NCBI RefSeq assembly: GCF_041052385.1
Contig: NZ_CP163439.1
Span: forward strand, 9,041,001-9,105,000
Direction of reading: 5' to 3'
DNA: 64,000 nt
Source: Streptomyces sp. R28
GTDB lineage: Bacteria; Actinomycetota; Actinomycetes; Streptomycetales; Streptomycetaceae
In this document: positions 49,865 to 60,385 of the stretch, in pieces
Layout: each line of letters begins with the position of its first letter
Position numbering within the stretch: position 1 is the first letter of the stretch
Notes under the pieces: generated by a model
The model's database searches: none
What the model was told of the DNA's origin: nothing
The model's input: the letters and a program-made list of their open reading frames with translations, nothing else
Position numbers and translations under genes: made by a program

Positions 49865-51970
49865 GTGCGTGGTGGGCGTTGGCGGCGGGCCGCCAGTCAG
49901 GTCGGGCGGAGCGTCACCGTGTGGGCGGTCTCCACCGTCACCATGCTCGTGCTCGCCGGGATCCTGCCCGACTTCCAGCTCCAGTCCGCGGACGGTGACA
50001 GCGCCACCAGTATCGCCATCACCGCGGCCCTCGGCGCCGGCGCGTTCGGTCTGCTCTCGGCGATCTTCTGGCCCCTCCTCGTACGGCTTCTGCTGCTGGT
50101 GCCCGCCCTGGTGCTCGGCCTGCTGGTGTTCTTCCTCAACGGCTCGCTGCTCATCGTCGCCCTGCGCCTGGTCCCCTCCGGCGACAGCGAGGCCGCCCCC
50201 GAGACCGCCGTCATCGTCGCCGCCGTGATGTCCGCCGTCGCCTCCGCCACCGGCGCCGCCCTCGCCGTCCGGGACGACGACGCGTACCGGCGCAGGCTGT
50301 ACCGCCTCGCCGACCGCCGCCGCAGAGCGCTGCCACCCGGCCCGTCCAGCCCCGGTACCGTCTTCCTGCAGCTCGACGGCGTGGGCCACGACGTACTCCT
50401 CGACGCCGTCGGCAAGGACCTGATGCCGACCGTCGCCCGCTGGCTCGGCACCAGCACCAGCAGCGTCGACGGCGCCCGCCCCACCCACCGCCCCACCCAC
50501 CGGCTCACCCCCTGGCGCACCGACTGGTCCAGCCAGACCGGCGCCAGCCAGCTCGGCATCCTGCACGGCAGCAACCACGACGTGCCCGCCTTCCGCTGGT
50601 ACGAGAAGGCCGGCCGCGAGGTGATGGTCTGCAACCGCCCCACCAGCGCCGCCGAACTCCAGCGCCGCGCCGTCGACCGGACCGGCGACCGCGGACTGCT
50701 CACCGCCGACGGCGCCAGCCGCGGCAACCTCTTCAGCGGCGGGGCTGACGAGCAGGCCCTCGTGCTGTCCATCGCCACCAGACGGCGCAGCCGCGAGAAC
50801 CGCTCCCGGGCGGGCTACTTCGCCTACTTCTCCGACCCGGCCAACGCCGTGCGCACCGCCCTGTCCTTCGTCGCCGAGGTCGGCCGTGAGATCGGCCAGT
50901 CCACTCGGGCCCGCGTCCGCAAGGTCCGGCCGAGGGTCTCCCGCGGCGGCCTCTATCCGCTCGTCCGCGCCTTCGCGACCGTCGTCGAACGGGACGTCGT
51001 CGTGGCCGCGGTGATGGGCGACATGCTCGCCGGGCGCACCTCCGTCTACGCCGACCTCGTGGCGTACGACGAAGTGGCCCACCACTCCGGGCCGTGCGGC
51101 CGGGACGCCGAGAAGGTCCTCGAACGCCTCGACCGGGCGCTGGCGTTGATCGAGAAGGTCGCCGAGCACGCCCCGCGGCCGTACCGGATCGTCGTGCTGT
51201 CGGACCACGGCCAGAGCCCCGGCGAGACCTTCCGCGCCCGCTACGGCCTGGGCCTCGGCGACCTGGTGCGGGCCGGCTGCGGGCTGCCCGTGCCGCGCAA
51301 GGCGCAGCGCACCCACAGCGGCGCCGAGGCCCGCGCGGCCGTGCGCGCGGCGCTGCGCCGGCCCGTCGAGGAGGGCGGCGAGGAGTATCGCCCCTCCCGC
51401 CGCCGCTCGGAGCCGCTCGTGCTCGCGTCCGGCAACCTCGGCCTGGTCTCCTTCCCGGACGTGCCGCACCGGATGACCAAGGAGGAGATCGACGCCCGCC
51501 ACCCGGCCCTGCTCACCACCCTCGCCAACCACCCCGGCGTCGGCTTCGTGCTCGTCCGCAGCGCCGAGCACGGCGGGCTCGTGCTCGGCGCGTACGGCGC
51601 GGAGATTCCGCTGGGCCAACTCGACGACAAACCAGGGCCGTTGGAGGTATTCGGGCCGGGTCCCGCCGACGCCGTCCGCCGCACGCACTCCTTCCCGAAC
51701 GCCGCCGACATCATGGTCAACTCCGCGTACGACCCGGCCGACGGCGGCGAGGTCCTCGCCTTCGAGGAGCAGATCGGCTCGCACGGCGGGCTCGGCGGCG
51801 CGCAGGGCAAGCCGTTCCTGCTGTCGCCGCTCGCCTTCACCGCGCCGGTCGACGACGGGGAGGACCTCGTCGGCGCCGAGCAGGTGCACCGCGTGCTGCG
51901 CCGCTGGCTGCGTGAGTCCAACGGCCCCCAGGTGCCCTTGGACGCGGAGCCGGAGGAGCGGGCCGCCTGA
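49865..51970 (+). CDS. membrane-anchored alkaline phosphatase-superfamily protein with holin-like N-terminus
   Basis: A 701-residue fusion. Residues about 15-130 hold four hydrophobic spans in a holin/DUF-type membrane domain (VSTVTMLVLAGILPDF, LGAGAFGLLSAIFWPLLVRL, LGLLVFFLNGSLLIVAL, VIVAAVMSAVASATGAALAV). Residues about 160-690 form an alkaline phosphatase-superfamily domain: VFLQLDGVGHDVLLDAVGKD at the nucleophile region, DLVAYDEVAHHSGP and VVLSDHGQSPGETF, which supply metal-binding Asp/His residues. It probably acts on an outer-membrane-leaflet or wall polymer substrate, which is inference. GTG start at 49865; a weak GAGGTGGG site precedes it. Confidence 0.82.
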   Translation: MRGGRWRRAASQVGRSVTVWAVSTVTMLVLAGILPDFQLQSADGDSATSIAITAALGAGAFGLLSAIFWPLLVRLLLLVPALVLGLLVFFLNGSLLIVALRLVPSGDSEAAPETAVIVAAVMSAVASATGAALAVRDDDAYRRRLYRLADRRRRALPPGPSSPGTVFLQLDGVGHDVLLDAVGKDLMPTVARWLGTSTSSVDGARPTHRPTHRLTPWRTDWSSQTGASQLGILHGSNHDVPAFRWYEKAGREVMVCNRPTSAAELQRRAVDRTGDRGLLTADGASRGNLFSGGADEQALVLSIATRRRSRENRSRAGYFAYFSDPANAVRTALSFVAEVGREIGQSTRARVRKVRPRVSRGGLYPLVRAFATVVERDVVVAAVMGDMLAGRTSVYADLVAYDEVAHHSGPCGRDAEKVLERLDRALALIEKVAEHAPRPYRIVVLSDHGQSPGETFRARYGLGLGDLVRAGCGLPVPRKAQRTHSGAEARAAVRAALRRPVEEGGEEYRPSRRRSEPLVLASGNLGLVSFPDVPHRMTKEEIDARHPALLTTLANHPGVGFVLVRSAEHGGLVLGAYGAEIPLGQLDDKPGPLEVFGPGPADAVRRTHSFPNAADIMVNSAYDPADGGEVLAFEEQIGSHGGLGGAQGKPFLLSPLAFTAPVDDGEDLVGAEQVHRVLRRWLRESNGPQVPLDAEPEERAA

Positions 51971-52050
51971 AAATCGGCTGCGCCTGATTGGCCGCGGGCA
52001 CACACTGTTCGAGTCGCAAATCCCTCGAACACCCCCAAGGAGACTCTGCC

Positions 52051-53112
52051 TTGCAGGCAGCCGTATCTGTCACGCCCGCCCGTATCCCCGAACTTCTCCT
52101 CGGCCTCGCCACCGTGCGGCCGGTCTTCATCTGGGGTGCCCCCGGCATCGGAAAGTCCTCCCTCGTCCGGGACTTCGCCGAGTCGCTGGGGCTGGAGTGC
52201 GTGAGTCTGCTCGGCACGCAGCTCGCGCCGGAGGACCTGATCGGCGTGCCGCAGATCCGGGAGGGGCGGTCGGTGTTCTGCCCGCCCGAGGCGATCGCCC
52301 GCGACGAGCCGTACTGCCTCTTCCTGGACGAGCTGAACGCGGCCACCCCGGATGTGCAGAAGGCGTTCTACTCGCTGATCCTGGACCGCCGTATCGGCAA
52401 CTACGAGCTCCCGAAGGGCTCGATCGTCATCGGCGCCGGCAACCGCGCCACGGACAACGCGCTCGCCCGCCCCATCGCCTCCGCGCTCGTCAACCGTCTC
52501 ACCCACGTCCACCTGGAGGCGTCCGCCAAGGACTGGCTGACCTGGGCCGCGAACAACGGCATCCACCCCTGGATCCTCGACCACCTCACCGACCGGCCCG
52601 ACCATCTGTGGTCCAAGCCGCCGAAGACCGAGGAGCCGTTCTCCACGCCCCGTTCCTGGCACATGCTCTCCGACGCGCTGCACTCCTTCGGCCAGGGCCT
52701 CGACGAGGAGACGCTGAAGGTGCTGGCGCACGGCACGCTGACGCCCGTGCACGCCACCGCGTTCTGCGGCTACGTCAAGATCGTGCGCAGCCAGTTCGGC
52801 ATCGAGGCGATCATCAAGGGCGACGCCCGCTGGCCGCACCGCATGGAGGACCGCGACCTGCTCTACTACCTCGCCGAGTCCTTCCGCGGCCGCCTCGTCA
52901 AGGAGCTGCCCGCCGGCAAGGAGCACATGTCGGCGAGCGGCCGGCAGGCCGCGTACCGCGCGAAGTCGCTGCTGGTGCAGCTCGCGGAGATCTCCGTCGA
53001 GGTCGCCCAGAGCGTCATCGCCTCCGACGCCGACGGCAACCCGATCCTGCCCGCCTGGTTCCTGGTGGAGGCCGCGCGGGACATGCCGCGGCTGGTCGAG
53101 GCACGGCGATGA
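52051..53112 (+). CDS. MoxR-type AAA+ ATPase paired with a vWA/metallopeptidase-like protein
   Basis: A 353-residue AAA+ ATPase. RPVFIWGAPGIGKSSLVRDF (Walker A), YCLFLDELNAATPDVQKAFY (Walker B), SIVIGAGNRATDNALA (sensor 1) and ALVNRLTHVHLEAS (arginine finger region) are clear. The start is the TTG at 52051 with AAGGAG eight bases before it; an upstream start would add 21 residues. Its stop overlaps the next gene by four bases. This MoxR differs from the one at 29982 in sequence and in its partner, so the window has two independent MoxR/vWA modules. Confidence 0.86.
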   Translation: MQAAVSVTPARIPELLLGLATVRPVFIWGAPGIGKSSLVRDFAESLGLECVSLLGTQLAPEDLIGVPQIREGRSVFCPPEAIARDEPYCLFLDELNAATPDVQKAFYSLILDRRIGNYELPKGSIVIGAGNRATDNALARPIASALVNRLTHVHLEASAKDWLTWAANNGIHPWILDHLTDRPDHLWSKPPKTEEPFSTPRSWHMLSDALHSFGQGLDEETLKVLAHGTLTPVHATAFCGYVKIVRSQFGIEAIIKGDARWPHRMEDRDLLYYLAESFRGRLVKELPAGKEHMSASGRQAAYRAKSLLVQLAEISVEVAQSVIASDADGNPILPAWFLVEAARDMPRLVEARR

Positions 53113-54917
53113 GCCGAACTCCCGGCAACCGGACTCCCGCCAAGAAGAAGCGGGACGTCGCGGCCGAGGCATTCGCCGAGGGGATGCGGCTGGTGCGGGC
53201 CAACCCCGCGCTCGCCGCCGTCGAGTTCAGTGTCTGCCGCGACGAGAAGTGCGAGACGGCGCCCCGGGACGGACTCGTCCGCGTCTCCTCCAGCGGCACC
53301 CTGCACGCCCACCCGGCCCGCCTCGCCGAACCCGCCGTATGGGCCTGGTCGATCGCACACGCCGTCCTCCACCTCGGCTTCGGCCATGTCCCGGCGGCGA
53401 AGGGGGTGCGCGAGCAGCCCGACCGGTACGACGTCGCCGCGCGCTGCGTGGTCGTCAACCGCTTCCTGCTGTCCTTCCCCGTAGGCCGTGCCCCGGACGA
53501 CAAGCCCCTGGCGTACCCGGACGGCGACGAGGAGCGACTCGCCGCGCACTGGCGACGCGACGGGCTCCCGGCCGCGTACGAGCACTGCGGTACCGCGGGC
53601 GGTGAGCCCGACCAGCTGCTCGTGGAATGGCGCGGCTGGTACAACCAGCCCCCGGACCACCAGCTGGCGTTCGCCACCGCGCTGACCCGCACCGTCTCCG
53701 CCGCGATGGACATGGCGGGAGGCCGCCGCGACTCCCTGGACGGCGAGCCGCTCAAGAAGCGGCCCTGGCAGTGGGCGCTGGAGTGGTTCATCACGTCCTA
53801 CCCGCTGCTCGGCGGCATCGCGGCCGGCATCGAACTGGTCGCCGACGCCGAACTCGCCCACGCGCACGGCATCTCCGTCGCCGCCGTCAACGCCGAGGCC
53901 GGCCAGATCTACATCAACCCGCTGCGCCACTTCGAGGACGAGGAGTGGCGGTTCATCCTCGCCCACGAGATGCTGCACGCCGCCCTGCGCCACGGCGACC
54001 GCTGCGGCACCCGCGACCCGTACCTGTTCAACGTCGCCTGCGACTACGTCATCAACGGCTGGCTGCGCGAGATGCAGGTCGGCGAGATGCCCCACGGCCT
54101 GCTGTACGACGCGCAGTTCACCGGCCTGTCCGCCGAGGAGGTGTACGACCGGATCGTCGTTGACCTGCGCCGGATGCGCCGCCTGGCCACTCTGCGCGGC
54201 AAGGGCGTCGGCGATGTCCTCGGCGCTCCGCTCGGCGCGCCCGGCGACACCTGCGACCTCGACGAGTTCTACCGCCGCGGCCTCTCCCAGGGCCTCGACC
54301 TGCACCAGCAGCAGGAGCGCGGCTTCCTGCCCGGCGGCCTGGTCCAGGAGATCCGCGCGCTCAGCCATCCGCCGCTGTCCTGGGACGCCCGACTCGCCCG
54401 CTGGTTCGACGAGTTCGTGCCGCGCCCGGAGCCGGTCCGGACGTACGCCCGCCCCTCGCGCCGCCAGTCGTCCACGCCCGACATCCCGCGCGCGGGACAG
54501 TACTTCCCGCCCGAGGAGATCGCCCGCTGCACCTTCGGCGTCGTCCTGGATACCTCCGGCTCCATGGACCGGGTGCTGCTCGGCAAGGCGTTGGGCGCCA
54601 TCGCCTCCTACGCCGCGGCCCGGGACGTACCGGCGGCGCGGGTGGTGTTCTGCGACGCGGCACCGCACGACGCCGGGTATGTGCCGGTGACGGACATCGC
54701 CGGGCGGGTGCGGGTGCACGGCCGCGGCGGCACGGTCCTGCAGCCCGGGATCGACCTGCTGCACCGCGCGGACGACTTCCCGCCGGGCGCGCCCGTCCTG
54801 GTCATCACGGACGGCTGGTGCGACGTGCTGCGGGTGCGGCGCGAGCACGCGTACCTGATACCTCAGGGTCGTCGCCTGCCGTTCACCCCGCGTGGGCCGG
54901 TCTTCCGGGTGCAGTGA
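53109..54917 (+). CDS. vWA-like protein with DUF2201-type putative metallopeptidase domain
   Basis: A 602-residue protein. AEAFAEGMRLVRANPALAAV starts the domain. WRFILAHEMLHAALRHGDRC around residue 290 gives an HExxH zinc motif with extra histidine, and FGVVLDTSGSMDRVLLGKAL near residue 477 is a vWA metal site (D-x-S-x-S). The two together match the DUF2201 putative metallopeptidase family that pairs with MoxR ATPases. It likely needs the MoxR partner for activation or metal insertion; that is family-based inference. The ATG at 53109 overlaps the MoxR stop. Confidence 0.85.
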   Translation: MSRTPGNRTPAKKKRDVAAEAFAEGMRLVRANPALAAVEFSVCRDEKCETAPRDGLVRVSSSGTLHAHPARLAEPAVWAWSIAHAVLHLGFGHVPAAKGVREQPDRYDVAARCVVVNRFLLSFPVGRAPDDKPLAYPDGDEERLAAHWRRDGLPAAYEHCGTAGGEPDQLLVEWRGWYNQPPDHQLAFATALTRTVSAAMDMAGGRRDSLDGEPLKKRPWQWALEWFITSYPLLGGIAAGIELVADAELAHAHGISVAAVNAEAGQIYINPLRHFEDEEWRFILAHEMLHAALRHGDRCGTRDPYLFNVACDYVINGWLREMQVGEMPHGLLYDAQFTGLSAEEVYDRIVVDLRRMRRLATLRGKGVGDVLGAPLGAPGDTCDLDEFYRRGLSQGLDLHQQQERGFLPGGLVQEIRALSHPPLSWDARLARWFDEFVPRPEPVRTYARPSRRQSSTPDIPRAGQYFPPEEIARCTFGVVLDTSGSMDRVLLGKALGAIASYAAARDVPAARVVFCDAAPHDAGYVPVTDIAGRVRVHGRGGTVLQPGIDLLHRADDFPPGAPVLVITDGWCDVLRVRREHAYLIPQGRRLPFTPRGPVFRVQ

Positions 54918-54982
54918 GCCCGAGTGTGATCGGATGGGGGACACGGACCCAGGAAACGGGCCCCCATGCGAAAGGATGAATC

Positions 54983-55411
54983 GTGGCTACCACGCGCTCC
55001 GCACACACCGTCTGGGAAGGCAACCTGCTCGAGGGCAACGGTGTCGTCAACTTCGACTCCTCCGGTGCCATCGCCGCCCAGCCGGTCACGTGGGCCTCGC
55101 GCTCCCAGGACGCGAGCGGCAAGACCAGCCCCGAGGAGCTGATCGCCGCCGCGCACTCCAGCTGCTTCTCCATGGCGCTGTCGCACGCCCTGGCGGGTGC
55201 CGGCACGCCGCCCACCAAGCTGGTCACCTCGGCCGACGTGAGCTTCCAGCCGGGCGAGGGCATCACCGGTATCCACCTCACCGTCGAGGGCACCGTTCCC
55301 GGCCTCGACGCGGAGGGCTTCGCCGCCGCGGCGGAGGACGCCAAGAAGAACTGCCCGGTCAGTCAGGCGCTGACGGGTACGACGATCACGCTGACGGCGA
55401 AGCTGGCGTAG
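54983..55411 (+). CDS. OsmC-family organic hydroperoxide-resistance protein
   Basis: A 142-residue OsmC/Ohr protein. TSPEELIAAAHSSCFSMALS carries the first redox cysteine at about residue 60, and KKNCPVSQALTGTTITL the second near residue 125. The GNGVVNFDSSGAI block places it with OsmC more than Ohr. OsmC reduces organic peroxides with a thiol partner in the cytoplasm. The GTG at 54983 follows AAAGGATG. No SigB-type promoter is seen in the 65-base upstream spacer. Confidence 0.9.
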   Translation: MATTRSAHTVWEGNLLEGNGVVNFDSSGAIAAQPVTWASRSQDASGKTSPEELIAAAHSSCFSMALSHALAGAGTPPTKLVTSADVSFQPGEGITGIHLTVEGTVPGLDAEGFAAAAEDAKKNCPVSQALTGTTITLTAKLA

Positions 55412-55419
55412 CGCTCCGC

Positions 55420-55560
55420 TGGGGGAGCCGCGCAGGGTAGTGCCGCGGAAGGTCGTCTTCAGGGTGCGGCACCGTCGTGGCTGGGCGCGCAGTTCCCCGC
55501 GCCCCTCGGGGGCGGCCCTTCGGGCCTGCCCCCGAACCCTGAGCGGGCGCTCAGCTCTCG
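55420..55560. repeat. intergenic spacer with dispersed repeat copy
   Basis: CTGGGCGCGCAGTTCCCCGC at about 55480-55500 is the inverted match of the repeat at 47779. GGGGGCGGCCCTTCGGGCCTGCCCCCG (split: GGGGGC, GGCCC, TTCG, GGGCC, TGCCCCC) at about 55507-55533 forms a stable hairpin that probably ends the osmC transcript. No gene is visible here. Confidence 0.55.
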
Positions 55561-55592
55561 TTTGGTACCCGTCCCCCCGGTCACCCGTCCCA

Positions 55593-55621
55593 TTGACAAG
55601 AACCCCCGCGAGTTTTGTGCT
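55593..55621 (+). promoter_or_regulatory. candidate housekeeping promoter for dnaK
   Basis: TTGACA (55593-55598), 17 bases, then TGTGCT (55616-55621). The -35 is a perfect match, the -10 is weak. It lies 36 bases before the ATG at 55658. No CIRCE or HAIR (HspR) operator is recognisable nearby. Confidence 0.4.
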
Positions 55622-55657
55622 GGAGTTCAAGGGGCGCCCTGGCGGAAGGGGACAGCG

Positions 55658-57532
<1,875 letters not shown>

Positions 57533-57540
57533 AGCCCCGC

Positions 57541-58263
57541 CTAGGACCCGGTCCGCTCCCAGCCCCGCCGCTCCGGCCGCGGCCCCAGTTGCTCGGGGTC
57601 GCGGGTCCGGTACACCACGTACGGCCGGAACAGGTACTGGAGCGGCGCGCTGAACATGTGGACCAGCCGGGTGTACGGCACCAGGGCGATGAGGGCCATG
57701 CCGAACACCGCGTGGACCTGGTACAGGACCGGGACGCCGGCCATCAGGTCCGTGGCCGGGCTGAGGGTGAACAGGCTGCGGGCCCAAGGGGCGATGGACT
57801 GGCGGTAGTCGTAGCCGTCGCCGGAGGTGTGGGACAGCTTGGCGACCATGCCCAGCACGATCGCCGCGACCAGGACGACGTACATGAGCTTGTCGTTGGC
57901 GGTGGTCGCGCGGAACACCGGTGCCCGGGTGCGGCGGCGGTGGACCAGCAGCGCGATCCCGCCGACCGTGACGATGCCGGCCGCCGTGCCGCCGTAGAGG
58001 GAGAACAGGTGGTAGGTGTGCTCGCTCACGCCGGCGGCGTCCGTCCATGACGCGGGGATGAACAGACCGACGACATGGCCGACCAGCACGAACAGGATGC
58101 CGTAGTGGAAGGCGGGCGAGGCGATGTTCAGGAGCTTCGACTCGTACACCTGGGATGAGCGGGTGGTCCAGCCGAACCTGTCGTAGCGGTGGCGCCAGGT
58201 GAGGCCGGCGACGAGCAGGGCGAAGGTGACGTAGGGCAGGACGCCCCACAGGAGGGTGGTCAT
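57541..58263 (-). CDS. narI: respiratory nitrate reductase gamma subunit
   Basis: A 240-residue cytochrome b membrane subunit with five hydrophobic spans: LLWGVLPYVTFALLVAGLTW, YGILFVLVGHVVGLFIP, GIVTVGGIALLVHR, VVLVAAIVLGMVAKL and VHAVFGMALIALVPYTRLVH. Histidines in the second and fifth spans bind the two haems. It takes electrons from the quinone pool and passes them to NarGH. It is the last gene of a narGHJI operon. The ATG at 58263 overlaps the narJ stop by four bases. It converges on dnaK with only nine bases between. Confidence 0.93.
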   Translation of the reverse strand: MTTLLWGVLPYVTFALLVAGLTWRHRYDRFGWTTRSSQVYESKLLNIASPAFHYGILFVLVGHVVGLFIPASWTDAAGVSEHTYHLFSLYGGTAAGIVTVGGIALLVHRRRTRAPVFRATTANDKLMYVVLVAAIVLGMVAKLSHTSGDGYDYRQSIAPWARSLFTLSPATDLMAGVPVLYQVHAVFGMALIALVPYTRLVHMFSAPLQYLFRPYVVYRTRDPEQLGPRPERRGWERTGS

Positions 58264-58754
58264 GGGCGCGCCCCCGTGTGGTCGGTCGGAAGTGTGGCGC
58301 ACACGGCGTCCAGGACGGACGCGTACGGCGTGCCGAAGTCGGTGAGCCGGGCGCGGAGTTGATCCAGGCACTCCCGGTGCTCCAGAAGGAGGTCGGTGTT
58401 GCCGGTGCGGGCCGTGAACTCCAGTACCGCGGGCAGGAAGTCGGGCAGCTCCTCGTCGGCGAACTCCAGGCCGTGCGCGCGGTAGACCTCCTTGAAGCGG
58501 ACCAGCGACATGCCGCGCCGCCGGGTGTCCCCGTCGTGCCACCAGCTCAGGTACAGGCTGTGGCGGTTCTTGAAGTCGAAGACCTGGACGTAGTGGGCGG
58601 CCAGCTCCTGCGGGGACGTGACCATCGCGTGGTCGGTGAACTCGCGGAGTTGCGGGGCGGCTTCGCGCAGCAGCGGCAGGCGGGCGCGGAAGTCGTCGTC
58701 GGGGTAGGTCAGGCAGAGCGCGGCCGCCTGGTAGAGCACCTCGAAGGACGGCAT
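58260..58754 (-). CDS. narJ: nitrate reductase molybdenum cofactor assembly chaperone
   Basis: A 164-residue NarJ. LYQAAALCLTYPDDDFRARL, HYVQVFDFKNRHSLYLSWWH and RRRGMSLVRFKEVYRAHGLE followed by ELPDFLPAVLEF are conserved in NarJ/NarW chaperones. It inserts the molybdenum cofactor and iron-sulfur cluster into NarG before membrane attachment and is not part of the final enzyme. Its start overlaps narH by one base and its stop overlaps narI. Confidence 0.92.
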   Translation of the reverse strand: MPSFEVLYQAAALCLTYPDDDFRARLPLLREAAPQLREFTDHAMVTSPQELAAHYVQVFDFKNRHSLYLSWWHDGDTRRRGMSLVRFKEVYRAHGLEFADEELPDFLPAVLEFTARTGNTDLLLEHRECLDQLRARLTDFGTPYASVLDAVCATLPTDHTGARP

Positions 58755-60385
58755 CAGGCCTCCTCGGCCTCGGCTGTGGGGGGTGTGGGGGTCGTGTCGG
58801 CCGCGTCGTCCGCGGTCTGCCGTCCGCGCAGGAGGTGGAAGTTCTCCACCGGCACCAGTGGCAGCAGCTTGCGGCCCGAGTCCTGGCCGAAGGGTCCGTC
58901 CCCGCCCATCCCGGGCCCGCCCTCGTGGTCGAGGCTGCAGCCCTGCGGGAGCGCCGACTCCTCCAGACGCCGGGCGTCCCCGAGGGCCGCCGTCGGAATC
59001 ACGTACCGGTCCTCGTACTTGGCGATCGCCAGCAACCGGTACATCTGCTCGATCTCGTAGACCCCCATGCCCACGGCGGCGGGCACCGAAGGGTCCGGTT
59101 CCTCACCGAGGTTGATCGCCCGCATGTGGGAGCGCATCGCGGCCAGCTTCTCCAGCGAGGACCGGACCGGGCCGACGTCACCGGCCGTGAACAGCTCCGC
59201 CAGGTACTCCAGGGGGATGCGCAGGCTGTCGATCGCGCCGAACAGGTTCCCCGCGTCCTCGCCGTCGTGCCCGGTCTCGGTCAGCGCGTCCACCACGGGG
59301 GAGAGCGGCGGGATGTACCAGACCATCGGCATCGTCCGGTACTCCGGGTGCAGCGGAAGCGCCACCCGGTACTTGCTGATCAGCGCGTGCACCGGGGAGC
59401 GACGGGCGGCCTCCAGCCAGTCGTACGGGATCCCCGCCTCCTCGCACGCCCGCCGCACCCCGGTGTCCTCGGGGTCGAGGAAGACACCCAACTGGGCCTC
59501 GTACAGGTCCCGTTCACTGCGCACCGAGGCGGCGGCCGTCACCTTGTCGGCGTCGTACAGGATCACCCCGAGATAGCGCAGCCGGCCCACGCACGTCTCC
59601 GAGCAGACCGTCGGCAGACCGGCCTCGACGCGCGGATAGCACAGCGTGCACTTCTCGGCCTTGCCGGTGCGATGGTTGAAGTACACCTTCTTGTACGGGC
59701 ATCCCGTCACGCACATCCGCCAGCCCCGGCACCGGTCCTGGTCGACGAGGACGATGCCGTCCTCCGCCCGCTTGTACATCGCGCCGGACGGGCACGACGC
59801 CACGCAGGACGGGTTGAGGCAGTGCTCGCAGATGCGCGGCAGATAGAACATGAAGGCCTGCTCGAACTCGAACCGCACCTTGTCCGAGGCCTGCGTGCGT
59901 GCGCGCTCGACCATCGGGTCGAAGTCGCCGTGGGCGGGGGCGCCGGCGAGGTTGTCGTCCCAGTTCGCCGACCACTCGATCTTCATCGGCTTGGCGTCGA
60001 GCTGCGATATCGGCTGTGCCACCGGGAAGTCGTCGCCCAGCGGGGCGTCGGTGAGGTTCTTGTAGTCGTACGTCCAGGGCTCGTAGTAGTCCTTGATCTC
60101 CGGGAGTTCGGGGTTGGAGAAGATCCCGGCGAGCTTGCGCAGCCGCCCGCCCGCCTTCAGTTTCAGCGCGCCGCGCCGGTTCAGCTCCCAGCCGCCGCGC
60201 CAGCGTTCCTGGTCCTCGTAGCGGCGTGGATAGCCCTGGCCGGGGCGGGTCTCGACGTTGTTGAACCAGACGTACTCCATGCCCTGCCGGTTGGTCCACG
60301 CCTGTTTGCAGGTGACCGAGCAGGTGTGGCAGCCGATGCACTTGTCGAGGTTCATCACCATCGCGATCTGGGCCATCGGACGCAT
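58754..60385 (-). CDS. narH: respiratory nitrate reductase beta subunit
   Basis: A 543-residue iron-sulfur subunit. Four cysteine clusters are visible: CIGCHTCSVTCKQ, CEHCLNPSCVASC, CRGWRMCVTGCPYK and CTLCYPRVEAGLPTVCSETC. The tryptophan in CRGW is the mark of the 3Fe-4S cluster. It wires electrons from NarI haems to NarG. It starts MRPMAQIAMVMNLDKC at 60385, overlapping the narG stop by one base. The C-terminal 40 residues are acidic and low-complexity. Confidence 0.94.
   Translation of the reverse strand: MRPMAQIAMVMNLDKCIGCHTCSVTCKQAWTNRQGMEYVWFNNVETRPGQGYPRRYEDQERWRGGWELNRRGALKLKAGGRLRKLAGIFSNPELPEIKDYYEPWTYDYKNLTDAPLGDDFPVAQPISQLDAKPMKIEWSANWDDNLAGAPAHGDFDPMVERARTQASDKVRFEFEQAFMFYLPRICEHCLNPSCVASCPSGAMYKRAEDGIVLVDQDRCRGWRMCVTGCPYKKVYFNHRTGKAEKCTLCYPRVEAGLPTVCSETCVGRLRYLGVILYDADKVTAAASVRSERDLYEAQLGVFLDPEDTGVRRACEEAGIPYDWLEAARRSPVHALISKYRVALPLHPEYRTMPMVWYIPPLSPVVDALTETGHDGEDAGNLFGAIDSLRIPLEYLAELFTAGDVGPVRSSLEKLAAMRSHMRAINLGEEPDPSVPAAVGMGVYEIEQMYRLLAIAKYEDRYVIPTAALGDARRLEESALPQGCSLDHEGGPGMGGDGPFGQDSGRKLLPLVPVENFHLLRGRQTADDAADTTPTPPTAEAEEA

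Noticed and set aside
55562..55657. Upstream N-terminal extension of DnaK
   Set aside because: DnaK proteins begin M-A-R-A-V-G-I-D-L-G; the ATG at 55658 with AAGGGG upstream fits exactly.
55593..55657. HspR (HAIR) or CIRCE operator before dnaK
   Set aside because: No inverted repeat matching CTTGAGT-N7-ACTCAAG or TTAGCACTC-type boxes is present.
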